Counted from the first letter of the stretch, positions 22,583-30,984 are shown. The stretch: DNA of 64,000 bases from Streptosporangium carneum (GCF_027922005.1 NZ_BSEV01000004.1:248001-312000); one strand, 5' to 3'. A program made the numbers and translations. Notes: a model not told the origin generated them from the letters alone.

Positions 22583-22724
22583 CAACTGGACCGCGGCCCG
22601 GCGCGTCCAGGAACCCGTGCTCACGCGGCGTCAACGTGAAGTACTTGTTCAGCTCCTCACGCCCAATGTCAGGGAACGACCGTAGACGCTCCAACTGCTC
22701 ATCAGACAGGAACCGCGTCGACAT
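22583..22724 (-). pseudogene. N-terminal fragment of a Tn3-family transposase (DUF4158)
   Basis: The minus-strand frame from ATG 22724 reads MSTRFLSDEQLERLRSFPDI, then the EELNKYFTLTPREHGFLD block, the hallmark N-terminus of one Tn3-transposase subfamily. Similarity ends after about 47 residues. It differs from the transposase of the 51-57.8 kb element, so it represents a second Tn3-type element. Beyond it (22725-22948) I see no gene. Confidence 0.65.
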
Positions 22725-22804
22725 CAACCATCCCGGACGTCACAGAACACACGAACCATGACGAACCGTAGCTGAGGAGATCAACAACCGTCCTAAAAAC
22801 CTCA

Positions 22805-22840
22805 GTAACCGCAGTTCAGAGTCGTATCCGTTGGATTTTC
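22805..22840 (+). repeat. Degenerate 36-bp repeat, copy 1
   Basis: Shares 28 of 36 positions with 27535-27570 (both begin GTAACCGCAG and end with TTTTC). It lies about 80 bp beyond the Tn3 transposase fragment, so it could be an element end; this is unproven. Confidence 0.4.
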
Positions 22841-22948
22841 GCTGTTTGCTCCGGGGACCCCTTCATCCACCGGACGGGACGCAGCCGTACGGTTCACCCC
22901 AATGCCGCGGTCCTGACCGTCGATGTCGGCAAGGCGGTCGTCGGCTCG

Positions 22949-23149
22949 CTAGGCGTCGAGGTATCGGTAGCGGTCGTCGCCGGGAGTGATGGAGACCTGG
23001 CCGCCACGGATCTGCCATTCGGTCATGCCGTTGACCTCGTGGGTGACGAAGAACAGGCCGGTAACGCGGTCGCCGTCGGCGTCGGCGGGCGGAATCCGTG
23101 CGATCTCCCGTACTTGCTCAAGGAACCCGTCTATTGCCGACTCGCGCAT
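22949..23149 (-). CDS. Hypothetical small protein, possibly 5'-truncated
   Basis: A 66-codon frame starts at ATG 23149 (MRESAIDGFLEQVREIARIP ...) and ends at 22949. The same frame continues upstream with coding-like sequence (ISVAVAWQRAGSGDGTGYVF) to a TGA at 23237-23239 that could be a mutated Trp codon (context LP-stop-DGG), and beyond it about 15 more codons. It may therefore be the tail of a broken gene. Family unknown; an immunity-type protein is conceivable from size and neighbours but not supported. Confidence 0.35.
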   Translation of the reverse strand: MRESAIDGFLEQVREIARIPPADADGDRVTGLFFVTHEVNGMTEWQIRGGQVSITPGDDRYRYLDA

Positions 23150-23490
23150 GTCGGCGCCGAAGAAGACGTAGCCGGTCCCGTCGCCGCTGCCGGCGCGTTG
23201 CCAGGCGACCGCGACGCTGATGTGGATACCGCCATCTCATGGGAGGTTCACGAGTCGGTCTTCAGCGAGCAGCGGGCATCCGAGAGCTTATAGATCGTTT
23301 CCCAGGCTGGTGCACCTCGAGGCGGGCAACCGCGAGAACGAAGATCTTCCAGCGGCGGGGATCGCGACCTGAGGCCGTTCCACTCCAGTGGCTAGGCGTC
23401 AGCCCGGAGATTGTGCAGGTTTCGTCGAGATTCCGTACACGGCGTGGTCGCGGCACTGCGCTGCTGTCATATCTCGGTGGCGCCTCACCG

Positions 23491-24066
23491 ATGGGATCCG
23501 CGATGCCCGCTCGTTCGCTTGTGCTGCTGGCCGCCTCGCTCTGCGCGGGCGGTCTCGCGGCTCTGGTGTACTTCCGCGGCTTCGACCTGGTGCTCCTGAG
23601 GGAGCATCTGAACCATCCGTTCGCGCTCGGCGCGCTGGCCTGCCTCCTGATGGCGTTGGCCGCCTTCGGGCTGCGGTGGATATGGCTACGCGTCGTGATC
23701 GTCGTCCTTGCCGGACTGGGCGCGAGTGCCGCGCTGTTCGGGGGAGGGCTCGCTCTTGCGTTCACCTCTGTCGAGGAGGTCGGCTTCGTCGACGGGCCGG
23801 CCCCGTACAGGATTCGACTTCAGCGGTCGCTGGCGGGTCTCGGGCCGGACACGGTGATGTGGCTCAGCGTCCGCAGGGACGGCGGGTTGCTCAGCAGGGA
23901 GTGGGATCTCGGCTGCTTCAACGGCGATATCCCTGATGACGCCTTCGACTCGGTCAAGTGGACGGGGCCGAGTTCGGTTGAGATCCGGGTGACCGACGGG
24001 CGAACGTTTCCCGTGGCCTTGGACCCCGCTTCGGGCCGACCCCGGACCACCGCCCTCAATTGTTAA
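23491..24066 (+). CDS. Hypothetical membrane protein with three TM segments and extracytoplasmic domain
   Basis: The 191-aa protein has three hydrophobic segments in the first ~95 residues (LVLLAASLCAGGLAALVYF; LGALACLLMALAAFGL; VIVVLAGLGASAALFGGGLA) followed by a ~95-residue polar domain with one likely disulfide (Cys in DLGCFNGD and the C-terminal Cys). The start at 23491 is chosen because upstream sequence in the same frame (from 23239) is not coding-like; GGTGG precedes it. The family is not recognised. The gene is convergent with the APH-type kinase. Confidence 0.6.
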   Translation: MGSAMPARSLVLLAASLCAGGLAALVYFRGFDLVLLREHLNHPFALGALACLLMALAAFGLRWIWLRVVIVVLAGLGASAALFGGGLALAFTSVEEVGFVDGPAPYRIRLQRSLAGLGPDTVMWLSVRRDGGLLSREWDLGCFNGDIPDDAFDSVKWTGPSSVEIRVTDGRTFPVALDPASGRPRTTALNC

Positions 24067-24158
24067 AGGATCAGCCGTGCACCACCGGGGACTTCTCCGA
24101 CCACCGGCCGTGCCGGGCGATCGCCGAGACCGGCACCCCCGCTTTCGCCGCGCCGGGG

Positions 24159-25052
24159 TCAGGCAGCCCCGTCCTTCGTGCCGTCCCGGGGAGTTCTCCT
24201 GGTCGAGGTGCTGATGTCCAGCCATGCGACGATGTGCCGCACGTAGCTGTCGGCGTTCGCCAGAGGTCTGCCGTCCAGCGCCGCAACAAGATGGGTCACC
24301 CCGAACGTCCGGTCCCAGACCCGGGCGCGCCGGTAGGTGGCGCCGTCGACGGCCTTGCGGAGGTTGTCCCAGCCGTGCAGCCATCCCATGGTGGCGGCGT
24401 CGACAGCCGGGTCGAACAGATGAGCCCGGTCCCAGTCCAAGACACCGATCAGCGTGCCGTCGCCGCTCCAGTGGATGTTGTCCGCGCCGAGATCGCCGTG
24501 GACGAGACGGTCCGGGACCTCCTCCAGGGCCAGCGCGTCGTCCAGGCGTCGCCGACCTTCTTCGCGCCACCTGCCGGGCAGGCGCGGGATGACCTCTTCG
24601 GCCAGGATGTCGGCCCAGTGATGGCCGCCGGTGCGGGTGCGCGGCGTGCTCAGTACGGCTCGCAGCCGAGAGGTGACGGCAAGCTCCCGTAGAGCCCGAA
24701 GAAGCTCGCCGATCCTCACTGGATCACCCACGCCGTCGGGCAGTCCGGCGCCGTCGAGCCAGGAGACGGCGACCGCGGCGCGTGCTCCGAACGTCGTCAC
24801 CGGCGTCAGCGGCTCGGGCACCGCGAACGGCAGTCCGGCCGCCGCGATCGCCCGCAGCACTTCGGTCCGCCGCGGCAGGGCCTGCGCCCCTGACGGCCGT
24901 CGGCTGACTCGCACCGCCGCGACCCCCGGGAGCAGGACGACGTCGTGGATCCCGCCACGGACGAACCGCGCCGCTTTCAACGAGGTTCCGGGCAGGAGGG
25001 CCTTGGCCATCTCCAGCAGCTCGCCGGGTACCTGGTCACTCACCAAGCTCAT
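24159..25052 (-). CDS. APH-family phosphotransferase
   Basis: The 297-aa protein of the aminoglycoside phosphotransferase/choline kinase fold has VAAVRVSRRPSG in the N-lobe, the catalytic loop LVHGDLGADNIHW (Asp187, Asn192) and the metal-binding VLDWDRAHLFDP (Asp206). Length is normal. It resembles actinomycete antibiotic kinases such as viomycin-type phosphotransferases, but the antibiotic or metabolite substrate is unknown. It stands alone, convergent with the membrane protein gene at 23491. The start at 25052 gives the usual N-terminus. Confidence 0.85.
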   Translation of the reverse strand: MSLVSDQVPGELLEMAKALLPGTSLKAARFVRGGIHDVVLLPGVAAVRVSRRPSGAQALPRRTEVLRAIAAAGLPFAVPEPLTPVTTFGARAAVAVSWLDGAGLPDGVGDPVRIGELLRALRELAVTSRLRAVLSTPRTRTGGHHWADILAEEVIPRLPGRWREEGRRRLDDALALEEVPDRLVHGDLGADNIHWSGDGTLIGVLDWDRAHLFDPAVDAATMGWLHGWDNLRKAVDGATYRRARVWDRTFGVTHLVAALDGRPLANADSYVRHIVAWLDISTSTRRTPRDGTKDGAA

Positions 25053-25348
25053 CTTTCCTCGTTGACGGCCGGGGCCGCGTTCGAAAGCAGCTCGCCGCGC
25101 CGGGCCAGGTCAGACTGTCGCGTCCGCCGTACCGTCCCCGCGGCCGTCGCCCGTGTCTTCGAGCCGTAAAGGGGGGCTGTTCTGGAAACTTCTTTCGAAG
25201 ACGGAGACCATGACCTGGCCCGCCGCTGTCTTCAGGCCACAGAAGAACTGCTCGGGCATCCGTCGGAATTCATGCGAGAAGTTGTCGAAGAGAAGAAGGC
25301 GGCTTGGAACGAACGCCCCTCATCTCCTGTGATTGGTAGAATTCGAGG

Positions 25349-25852
25349 GTGCATGATGACAAACTCCACTTCGAGGTGCTCAAGAGGTCGCGCAAGCCCC
25401 TGTCGGCCGGTGACCTGTTCACTTTCCGGGTGAAGACGCGCGGACATTTCTTCGGGCGCGTGATCATCCCTTCCATGCCCGGAGATCATCCGCTTACCGA
25501 GGCTTCTTGCCTGCTGTACATCTATGAATTCGAGAGTTCCAGCACGTCCATCGACTTCGAGACGATCGGCGTGCGGTCTTTTCTGATACCGCCGGTCTTC
25601 ACCAATCGCAGACCGTGGACGATGGGATATTTTCAGACCCTCGCCAATGTCCCGCCAGGCGAACAAGACGTCCTTGGTCAACACTGCTTTTGGGATGTGC
25701 CGTTCCGCAGGTATGTGGATGAAATGCGTCGACCAATACAAGGAAAAATTGAACCTTGCGGCATGTTCGGCTTGGCCAGCTATTCGGGCATCAGCAGTGA
25801 GGTCGGGGCGGCTCTCGGCCTGCCTACGCTCGAAGGGCCAGAAGACTATTGA
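25349..25852 (+). CDS. Imm26-like protein
   Basis: The 167-aa soluble protein starts at GTG 25349. It resembles Imm26-type immunity proteins: KPLSAGDLFTFRVKTRGHFF, then GRVIIP, and a C-terminal TMGYFQTLANVPPGEQ region. Base composition is noticeably lower in GC than its neighbours, which suggests recent transfer. Upstream (about 25170-25348) another plus-strand frame is coding-like (FEDGDHDLARRCLQATEELL ...) but has no start codon; it may be the tail of a lost partner gene. No complete polymorphic toxin is adjacent, so it could be an orphan immunity gene. Confidence 0.6.
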   Translation: MHDDKLHFEVLKRSRKPLSAGDLFTFRVKTRGHFFGRVIIPSMPGDHPLTEASCLLYIYEFESSSTSIDFETIGVRSFLIPPVFTNRRPWTMGYFQTLANVPPGEQDVLGQHCFWDVPFRRYVDEMRRPIQGKIEPCGMFGLASYSGISSEVGAALGLPTLEGPEDY

Positions 25853-25868
25853 CTCTTCAAGGCGCGGG

Positions 25869-26822
25869 TCAGCTCCTGAGGTTCGAGCTTGGGTCGAGAC
25901 CGGTCAGGCCGGCGGTGGCAGCCCACAGGTGCGCCGCGAGCACGGTGTCGGCCAGGTGACCTTGGACGGGTTCGAGAACGGGCAGGCCGCGGATCCCGAA
26001 CACCCGGGGCCCCCAAAGCTGGCCACCGCGCACGGAGGGGTCGAGGACGGCCCGGACGGCGGGCCAGGCGGCGGCCTCCTTGCTTTGCAGGAGAAGGCCG
26101 GCGGGCAGGCCGCGCAGCCGTTCGCCGCCGGTTCGGATGTGGACCGGCGGACGCGGGGGAGTGAGGGAGTCGAGTGCGCCGCCGGGATGGGTGACCACGC
26201 TCAGCGTCGCGCTGCCGGCGGCGCGCAGGCGGCGATCGAGTTCGAAGCCGAAGAGCATCTGCGCGAGTTTGGATCGTGCGTAGGTACGCTTCGGCCGGTA
26301 GTCGCGCGTGCTTTGCAGATCGTCAAGGTCCAGGCTCTCGGACTTCGCCGTGAAGCTGCCGGTGGTGACGACACGGCTCGCGGGTGTGGCCGTCAGCAGG
26401 GGGGCGAGCCATGAGATCAGCGCGAAGTGCCCCAGGTGGTTGGTGGCGAACATCAGCTCGTTGCCGTCCCTGGTCTCGCGCCGTGGCGGCTGGTCGAGCA
26501 GCACTCCGGCGTTGCAGACGACCGCGTCCAGTCTTTCCAGTCCCAGAGCGTCCGCGGAGGCTTTGAGTGAGGGAAGGTCTGCGAGATCCAGGCGGATGTG
26601 ACGGACGTGCGCGCCGGGGACGCGGGTGCGGATCGAGACCTGTGCGGCCTCGGCCTTGGCGGGGGCACGGCTGGCGATGACGACGGTGGCGCCGGTGCCG
26701 GCGAGCTGTTCGGCGACGAAGTATCCGATGCCCGCGTTGCCGCCGGTGACGAGGAAGTTCTTGCCCTCGGCGCGCGGCAGGCGTCGTACGTCCCAGGGGG
26801 CTGAACTGCGGAGGGGGGACAT
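25869..26822 (-). CDS. SDR-family oxidoreductase (retinol dehydrogenase-like)
   Basis: The 317-aa NAD(P)-dependent short-chain dehydrogenase has cofactor loop TGGNAGIG (residues about 26-33), the LDLADLPSLKASADAL block, VCNAGVL, the catalytic Ser region (VVTTGSFTAK) and YARSK (Tyr/Lys). The C-terminal extension is of the protochlorophyllide-reductase-like subgroup. AAGGAG lies 7 nt before the ATG. It is divergent from a TetR regulator with a shared 87-bp AT-rich control region, a common pairing in which the TetR protein represses the dehydrogenase. Substrate unknown. Confidence 0.88.
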   Translation of the reverse strand: MSPLRSSAPWDVRRLPRAEGKNFLVTGGNAGIGYFVAEQLAGTGATVVIASRAPAKAEAAQVSIRTRVPGAHVRHIRLDLADLPSLKASADALGLERLDAVVCNAGVLLDQPPRRETRDGNELMFATNHLGHFALISWLAPLLTATPASRVVTTGSFTAKSESLDLDDLQSTRDYRPKRTYARSKLAQMLFGFELDRRLRAAGSATLSVVTHPGGALDSLTPPRPPVHIRTGGERLRGLPAGLLLQSKEAAAWPAVRAVLDPSVRGGQLWGPRVFGIRGLPVLEPVQGHLADTVLAAHLWAATAGLTGLDPSSNLRS

Positions 26823-26851
26823 GGTCCGGCTCCTTACAAATCTAAACTGAC

Positions 26852-26890
26852 TCTGAAACTGTAATCATTATAGATTCAGATGCGTTTCAG
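26852..26890. promoter_or_regulatory. Nested inverted repeats between SDR and TetR genes
   Basis: TCTGAA (26852-26857) with TTCAGA (26875-26880), and CTGAAAC (26853-26859) with GTTTCAG (26884-26890), form overlapping inverted repeats around the AT-rich TAATCATTATAGAT. The latter probably holds a -10 box. These are candidate TetR operators. Confidence 0.5.
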
Positions 26891-26909
26891 GTTGCGATAC
26901 GGTGTGGAC

Positions 26910-27512
26910 ATGCCGACGACGGGGCGCCGCGAGCGCAAGAAGGCACAGACTCGCCGGGCGTTGTCGGAGGCCGCGTTGCGGCTCTTCTGCGAGCACGGGT
27001 ACGACGGCGTCACCGTCGCTCAGATCGCCGACGAGGCCGACGTCTCAATCGCCACCCTTTTCGCGCACGTGCCGGACGGCAAGGAAGCGCTGATCTTCGA
27101 CGACGGCGCCGAACGACCCGTCTGGCTGGCCGCCGCGGTCCGCGATCGGCCCCCCGGTCAGTCAGTGCTGCAATCCCTGCGCCGCTGCATGGCAGCCCGG
27201 GGCCCCTTCACCAACGATCTCCCGCCCGAACTTCGGCGCAAGCGCGACCTGATCGTCAGCACGCCCGCCTTGCGGGAATACTCGCGCAAGCTCTGGATAG
27301 CCGGCGAGGGAACCCTGGCCGAGGCGATCGCCACCGAGAGCGGTCGCGCCCCCTCCGACATGACCGTCCGCGCTCTGGCCCGCTATGTCCTGGAGATTCC
27401 CGGACTCGCGGGCACGGAGCCGGACCCTTTGGCCGCGCTGAACGCCGTCTTCGACCTTCTCGAATCCGGCTGGCCCGAGTCACCCGAAGAAGTGACGGAT
27501 CGCCCGGGGTGA
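26910..27512 (+). CDS. TetR-family regulator
   Basis: The 200-aa protein has an N-terminal helix-turn-helix (RRALSEAALRLFCEHGYDGV, VAQIADEADVSIATLFAHVP) and a helical ligand domain. ATG 26910 gives the standard TetR N-terminus (MPTTGRRERKKAQTRR). The in-frame ATG at 26880 is part of the palindromic operator and close to the -10 region, so it is unlikely. It is divergent from the SDR gene, its probable target. Confidence 0.85.
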   Translation: MPTTGRRERKKAQTRRALSEAALRLFCEHGYDGVTVAQIADEADVSIATLFAHVPDGKEALIFDDGAERPVWLAAAVRDRPPGQSVLQSLRRCMAARGPFTNDLPPELRRKRDLIVSTPALREYSRKLWIAGEGTLAEAIATESGRAPSDMTVRALARYVLEIPGLAGTEPDPLAALNAVFDLLESGWPESPEEVTDRPG

Positions 27513-27534
27513 GGAACCGCGCGCGGAGAAGTGC

Positions 27535-27570
27535 GTAACCGCAGGTCAGAGACAACTTCGTTGACTTTTC
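27535..27570 (+). repeat. Degenerate 36-bp repeat, copy 2
   Basis: Matches 22805-22840 at 28 of 36 positions in the same orientation. It starts 22 bp after the TetR stop. The pair brackets 4.7 kb containing the membrane protein, APH, Imm26, SDR and TetR genes. Confidence 0.4.
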
Positions 27571-27615
27571 ATCGGATGCCGGTTCATGGCGCCGTGACGT
27601 TCGTCGTCGCCAGGC

Positions 27616-27785
27616 TCATCGTCCGTGGGAATCCGCGGTGCCGGGCGGGGCGTCCCAGAACCGGCCGGTGCAGTCAACATCAGCGATCGGCTCCAGCCCC
27701 AGCGGCGGGGCATCCGCTCCTGGCGTTCCCTCCGGCCTGCCACTGAGTCCCTCACGGACGCCCTCGACCCAGCTGACCAGCCCTC
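27616..27785 (-). pseudogene. Possible C-terminal remnant of unknown gene
   Basis: A minus-strand frame with coding-like composition (LVSWVEGVREGLSGRPEG ... IADVDCTGRFWDAPPG) ends in TGA at 27616 and has no start. It may be the tail of a gene cut by the rearrangement that produced the duplicated promoter at 27861. Confidence 0.25.
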
Positions 27786-27860
27786 GCGCTGAGCATGCGG
27801 TGGCGTGTCAGTGGCCGCGTCAGGACGGCGACGGCCCGGTATCAGAGCGGTCGGCGATGG

Positions 27861-28069
27861 TGGACGCCATGACCGGTTCGGCGATTGCGGCCTCAAAAGC
27901 CGGGGGCGCTCTCCTCGGGGCGACTCGACCCGAGCGATTCAGGCCCCTGGGCACCGAGAGGACCGCGTCCCACCGTTCATCCGTTCAATCGAATTCGTCA
28001 CAGATCTAAAGGAGCACACCACCATGTCCGTCACCCTTACCGACCAGGACAAGCTCACCCTGCGGACCG
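27861..28069 (+). repeat. 209-bp direct repeat, copy 1 (promoter plus first codons)
   Basis: About 90% identical to 28504-28712 (constant offset 643). It contains untranslated sequence, the AAAGGAG ribosome binding site and the first ~14 codons of the gene that starts at 28024. Divergence is spread along the repeat, so the duplication is not brand new. Confidence 0.9.
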
Positions 28070-28428
28070 CCGCGTGGGGCGCCGTCTCACTGATGTCCGC
28101 CGCCGGTGCCGCCGGCTCGGCCCACAAGGTCGCCACCGAAGGCTCCATCGCCCTGACCTCCGCGACCGGCCTGGTCGGGCACGTGCTCACCAAGGCGCCC
28201 AAGGGCGTGAAATACGGCAAGTCCGTAGCCGACCTCGCCGACCAGGTGCTGCCGGCCCTGACGGCAGCCATGAGCCTGCTCGAGCAGCAGGATCCGGCGG
28301 AGGCCGGAAACTTCCGCAGCACCGTCGTCGTCGCCGTCGAAGCAGCCGCCCGGACCCACCAGGGCCAGCCCAGCCCCACCCTGGTCGAGATGGCCCGCAA
28401 GATCACCGAGGCCCTCGACGCCGCCTGA
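28024..28428 (+). CDS. Hypothetical 134-aa protein
   Basis: The start has AAAGGAG 9 nt upstream. The protein is alanine-rich and largely helical: a hydrophobic stretch LRTAAWGAVSLMSAAGAAGS near the N-terminus, then LTSATGLVGHVLTKAPKGVK and a helical C-terminus. I do not recognise the family; it could associate with membranes. Its promoter, leader and first ~14 codons are duplicated in front of the following serine hydrolase gene, so both genes should respond to the same signals. Confidence 0.65.
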   Translation: MSVTLTDQDKLTLRTAAWGAVSLMSAAGAAGSAHKVATEGSIALTSATGLVGHVLTKAPKGVKYGKSVADLADQVLPALTAAMSLLEQQDPAEAGNFRSTVVVAVEAAARTHQGQPSPTLVEMARKITEALDAA

Positions 28429-28503
28429 CGGCATGCCGACCCGCGCAGCCACAGCTTGCACGGGGCCCTCGCCGGGCCCCGTGACACGGCGGCACGGCGG
28501 GCG

Positions 28504-28712
28504 TGGATGCCATGACCGGTTCGGCGACTGCGGCCTCAAGGGCCGGGGGCGCTCTCCTCGGGGCGACTCGACCCGAGCGACCCAGGCCTCTGGGCATCGA
28601 AAGGACCGCGTCCCACCGTTCATCCGTTCAATCAAATTCGTCACAGATCCAAAGGAGCACACCACCATGTCCGTCCCCCTTACCGACCAGGATGAGTTCA
28701 CCCCGCGAACCG
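28504..28712 (+). repeat. 209-bp direct repeat, copy 2
   Basis: Second copy of the promoter/leader/first-codons segment. It ends inside the serine hydrolase gene (start 28667), whose first residues MSVPLTDQD parallel MSVTLTDQD of the upstream gene before the two proteins diverge completely. Confidence 0.9.
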
Positions 28713-29818
28713 GGCAGGACCGTCCGGAGCTGCAGAGGGCCATCCAGGAGATCGTCGACTCCGGTTTCACCGGGGTGCAGTTGCGCGTGCACGATGAGCG
28801 AGGCGAGTGGGTCGGCAGCGCCGGGGTGCGCAGGCTGGGCGAGACCGCGAAGCCGCCGACGAACGGGCACTTCCGGATAGGCAGCAACACCAAGACCTTC
28901 ACCGCGACCCTGGTGCTGCAACTGGTGGCCGAGGGCAAGATCGGGTTGGACGACCCGGCGGCCGATCACCTGCCCGAGTTCGGGCTGGACCGGCGGATCA
29001 CGGTGCGGATGCTGCTGCAGCACACCAGTGGGGTGTTCAACTTCACCGGCGAGTACTACGACGACGGGACGGTCGTACCGGGGATCTGCTGGGCGGGCAG
29101 GGAGTGGGTGGACAACCGGTTCAAGACCTACCGGCCGCAGGAGCTGGTGCGGCTGGCGTTGTCCAAGCCGCCGCGGTTCGAGCCGGGGGCGGACTGGAGT
29201 TATTCCAACACCAACTACGTGCTGGCCAGGCTGCTGATCGAGAAGGTCACCGGCCGCTCGCTCGCCGAGGAGATGCAGCGGCTGATCCTGGGGCCGCTCG
29301 GGCTGTCCGGCACCGTGGCGCCGGACACCCAGCCGGAGATCCCCGAGCCGCACGCCCACGCCTACTACCGGTATGAGGACGCCGGCCGGCAGAAGACGGT
29401 CGACGTCAGCCGCCAGAACCCCTCCTGGATCTCCAGCGGCGGTGACATGATCTCGACCACCCAGGACCTCCACACGTTCATCTCCGCGCTGATGGGCGGC
29501 AGGCTCCTGCCTGCCCCGCTGCTGGCCGAGATGTGCACGCCGCATCCCAAGGCCGGCTACGGCCTGGGGGTGTTCGTGCAGGAGGCGGGTCCGGACGGCG
29601 GTACCGTCATCACCCACAACGGCGGCATCTCGGGTTACGCGGCGCTGATGTACAGCACGCCCGACGGCGGCAAGACCCTGACCGCCTCGCTGACCTATGT
29701 GGACGACGCCGAGATGTCCCTGGCGGGGGGGTTCCAGAAGACGCTGCAGAGGCTCGTCAAGGAGGTGTTCTGCGGCGGGCAGGCCGAGTCGGCTGAGGTG
29801 GCCGAGCCGGGGCGGTAG
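28667..29818 (+). CDS. Serine hydrolase / D-alanyl-D-alanine carboxypeptidase family (class C beta-lactamase fold)
   Basis: The 383-aa protein has the SxxK motif S73-NTK76 (FRIGSNTKTF), the YxN motif in WSYSNTNYVLARLL and the HxG box in ITHNGGISGY, so the catalytic machinery is complete. No signal peptide is present: the N-terminal ~14 residues come from the duplicated segment shared with the upstream gene and probably replaced the native secretion signal, whereas related actinomycete carboxypeptidases are exported. AAAGGAG lies 9 nt upstream. It may act on peptides or esters in the cytoplasm, or may be non-functional in its original role. Confidence 0.85.
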   Translation: MSVPLTDQDEFTPRTGQDRPELQRAIQEIVDSGFTGVQLRVHDERGEWVGSAGVRRLGETAKPPTNGHFRIGSNTKTFTATLVLQLVAEGKIGLDDPAADHLPEFGLDRRITVRMLLQHTSGVFNFTGEYYDDGTVVPGICWAGREWVDNRFKTYRPQELVRLALSKPPRFEPGADWSYSNTNYVLARLLIEKVTGRSLAEEMQRLILGPLGLSGTVAPDTQPEIPEPHAHAYYRYEDAGRQKTVDVSRQNPSWISSGGDMISTTQDLHTFISALMGGRLLPAPLLAEMCTPHPKAGYGLGVFVQEAGPDGGTVITHNGGISGYAALMYSTPDGGKTLTASLTYVDDAEMSLAGGFQKTLQRLVKEVFCGGQAESAEVAEPGR

Positions 29819-29874
29819 ACAGGGCTGAGCAGCGTGGACCCGTACGCCTTCCGCTCGGCGCGGCTGACCGCCGT

Positions 29875-30768
29875 TCAGGAGGAGCTGACCAGGTCGTGAG
29901 CGGCCTCGGTGAAGGCGCGGACCCGGGCGGTGGCGCGGTCGGCCCGCCACAGCAGGCCCCATCGCAGTGGCGGGGCGTCGCTGATGGGGATGTAGGCGAC
30001 GTCGGGGCGGGCGTAGTAGCGCCTGGCATGGGCGCCGACGGGGAAGGCGCCGTGGCCGGCGCCGATGAGCGTGAGCATCTCGTTGAGCGTCGAGGCCGAG
30101 GTGCCGGGCTCGATCGGCCGTCCCGCGGGTGTGGTGCGCGGGGTGCGGTCCTCGCGCAGTGAGAGGGGCAGGGTGTCCGGTAGCTGGAGCAGCTTCACCC
30201 GGGCCAGGTCGTCGAGCGAGACCGACGTGCGGCGGGCGAACGGATGCTGGGACGGCACGGCGAGCATCCGCTTTTCGGACACCAGCACCGGGCCGGTGAC
30301 GATGTCCGGCTCGTCGACGGGGAACGTGCCCAGCGCGAGATCGACCTGGCCGTCGCGCAGCCAGGGCATCAGATCGACCATCTGCGCCTCGCGGAGCCGG
30401 ACGTCGCAGTCGGGCAGGCGCCGGCGGAACACCTCGGCGGCCCCGGCGAGCAACTGCCCGGCCGCCGCGCCGACGAAGGCCACCCGCAGTGTGCCGGTCA
30501 GACCCCGGCCGGCGTCGACGGCCTGCGCGAACGCGGCGGCGATCTGCTCCCAGGCGGGCCGTACCCCGTCGTACAGTTGCCGCCCGACCTCGGTCAACTC
30601 CACCCTGCGGCTGGTACGGGTGAACAACGGCGCCCCGGTCCGGCGCTCCAGCTTGGCGATCGTCTGGCTGATCCGAGCGGTGGACACCCGCAGGCGCTCG
30701 GCGGTGTGGCCGAAGTGCAACTCCTCGGCCAGGGTCAGAAACGCCTCCAGCTCGTGCCGCTCCAGCAT
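29875..30768 (-). CDS. LysR-family regulator
   Basis: The 297-aa protein has an N-terminal LysR helix-turn-helix (EAFLTLAEELHFGHTAERLR, VSTARISQTIAKLERRTG) and a C-terminal periplasmic-binding-type effector domain. Length is normal. It is convergent with the serine hydrolase gene 56 bp away. No divergent target is present; its own upstream region (30769-30954) shows no gene. The nearest plus-strand gene is over 1 kb away, so its target may be itself or distant. Confidence 0.88.
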   Translation of the reverse strand: MLERHELEAFLTLAEELHFGHTAERLRVSTARISQTIAKLERRTGAPLFTRTSRRVELTEVGRQLYDGVRPAWEQIAAAFAQAVDAGRGLTGTLRVAFVGAAAGQLLAGAAEVFRRRLPDCDVRLREAQMVDLMPWLRDGQVDLALGTFPVDEPDIVTGPVLVSEKRMLAVPSQHPFARRTSVSLDDLARVKLLQLPDTLPLSLREDRTPRTTPAGRPIEPGTSASTLNEMLTLIGAGHGAFPVGAHARRYYARPDVAYIPISDAPPLRWGLLWRADRATARVRAFTEAAHDLVSSS

Positions 30769-30954
30769 GCCACCCCCAGATCGTTAACTCCCGCTTCACG
30801 ATCTTCGCACAGGGCCGCATTGATCGGTCACTCGCCGCAGACGAGGGTTGGAACGTCCCCGTCGCCGCTCCGACCTGCGCACCCTCGCAGAATCCCGGCG
30901 AAGACAGCGGTCGGCCAGGGAGGCTTGGCCAAGCGCTCATCGCTGAACGGACTC

Positions 30955-30984
30955 CCGGAGGTGGGCTGGGGGCGCCACCTCCGG
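30955..30984. terminator. Perfect 10-bp hairpin
   Basis: CCGGAGGTGG (30955-30964) pairs with CCACCTCCGG (30975-30984) around a 10-nt loop, 47 bp beyond the stop of the secreted-protein gene at 31031 (minus strand). Probable terminator of that unit. Confidence 0.6.

Noticed and set aside
26880-26909. Upstream ATG as start of the TetR gene at 26910
   Set aside because: It lies within the palindromic operator and next to the probable -10 box, and adds residues not typical of the family.
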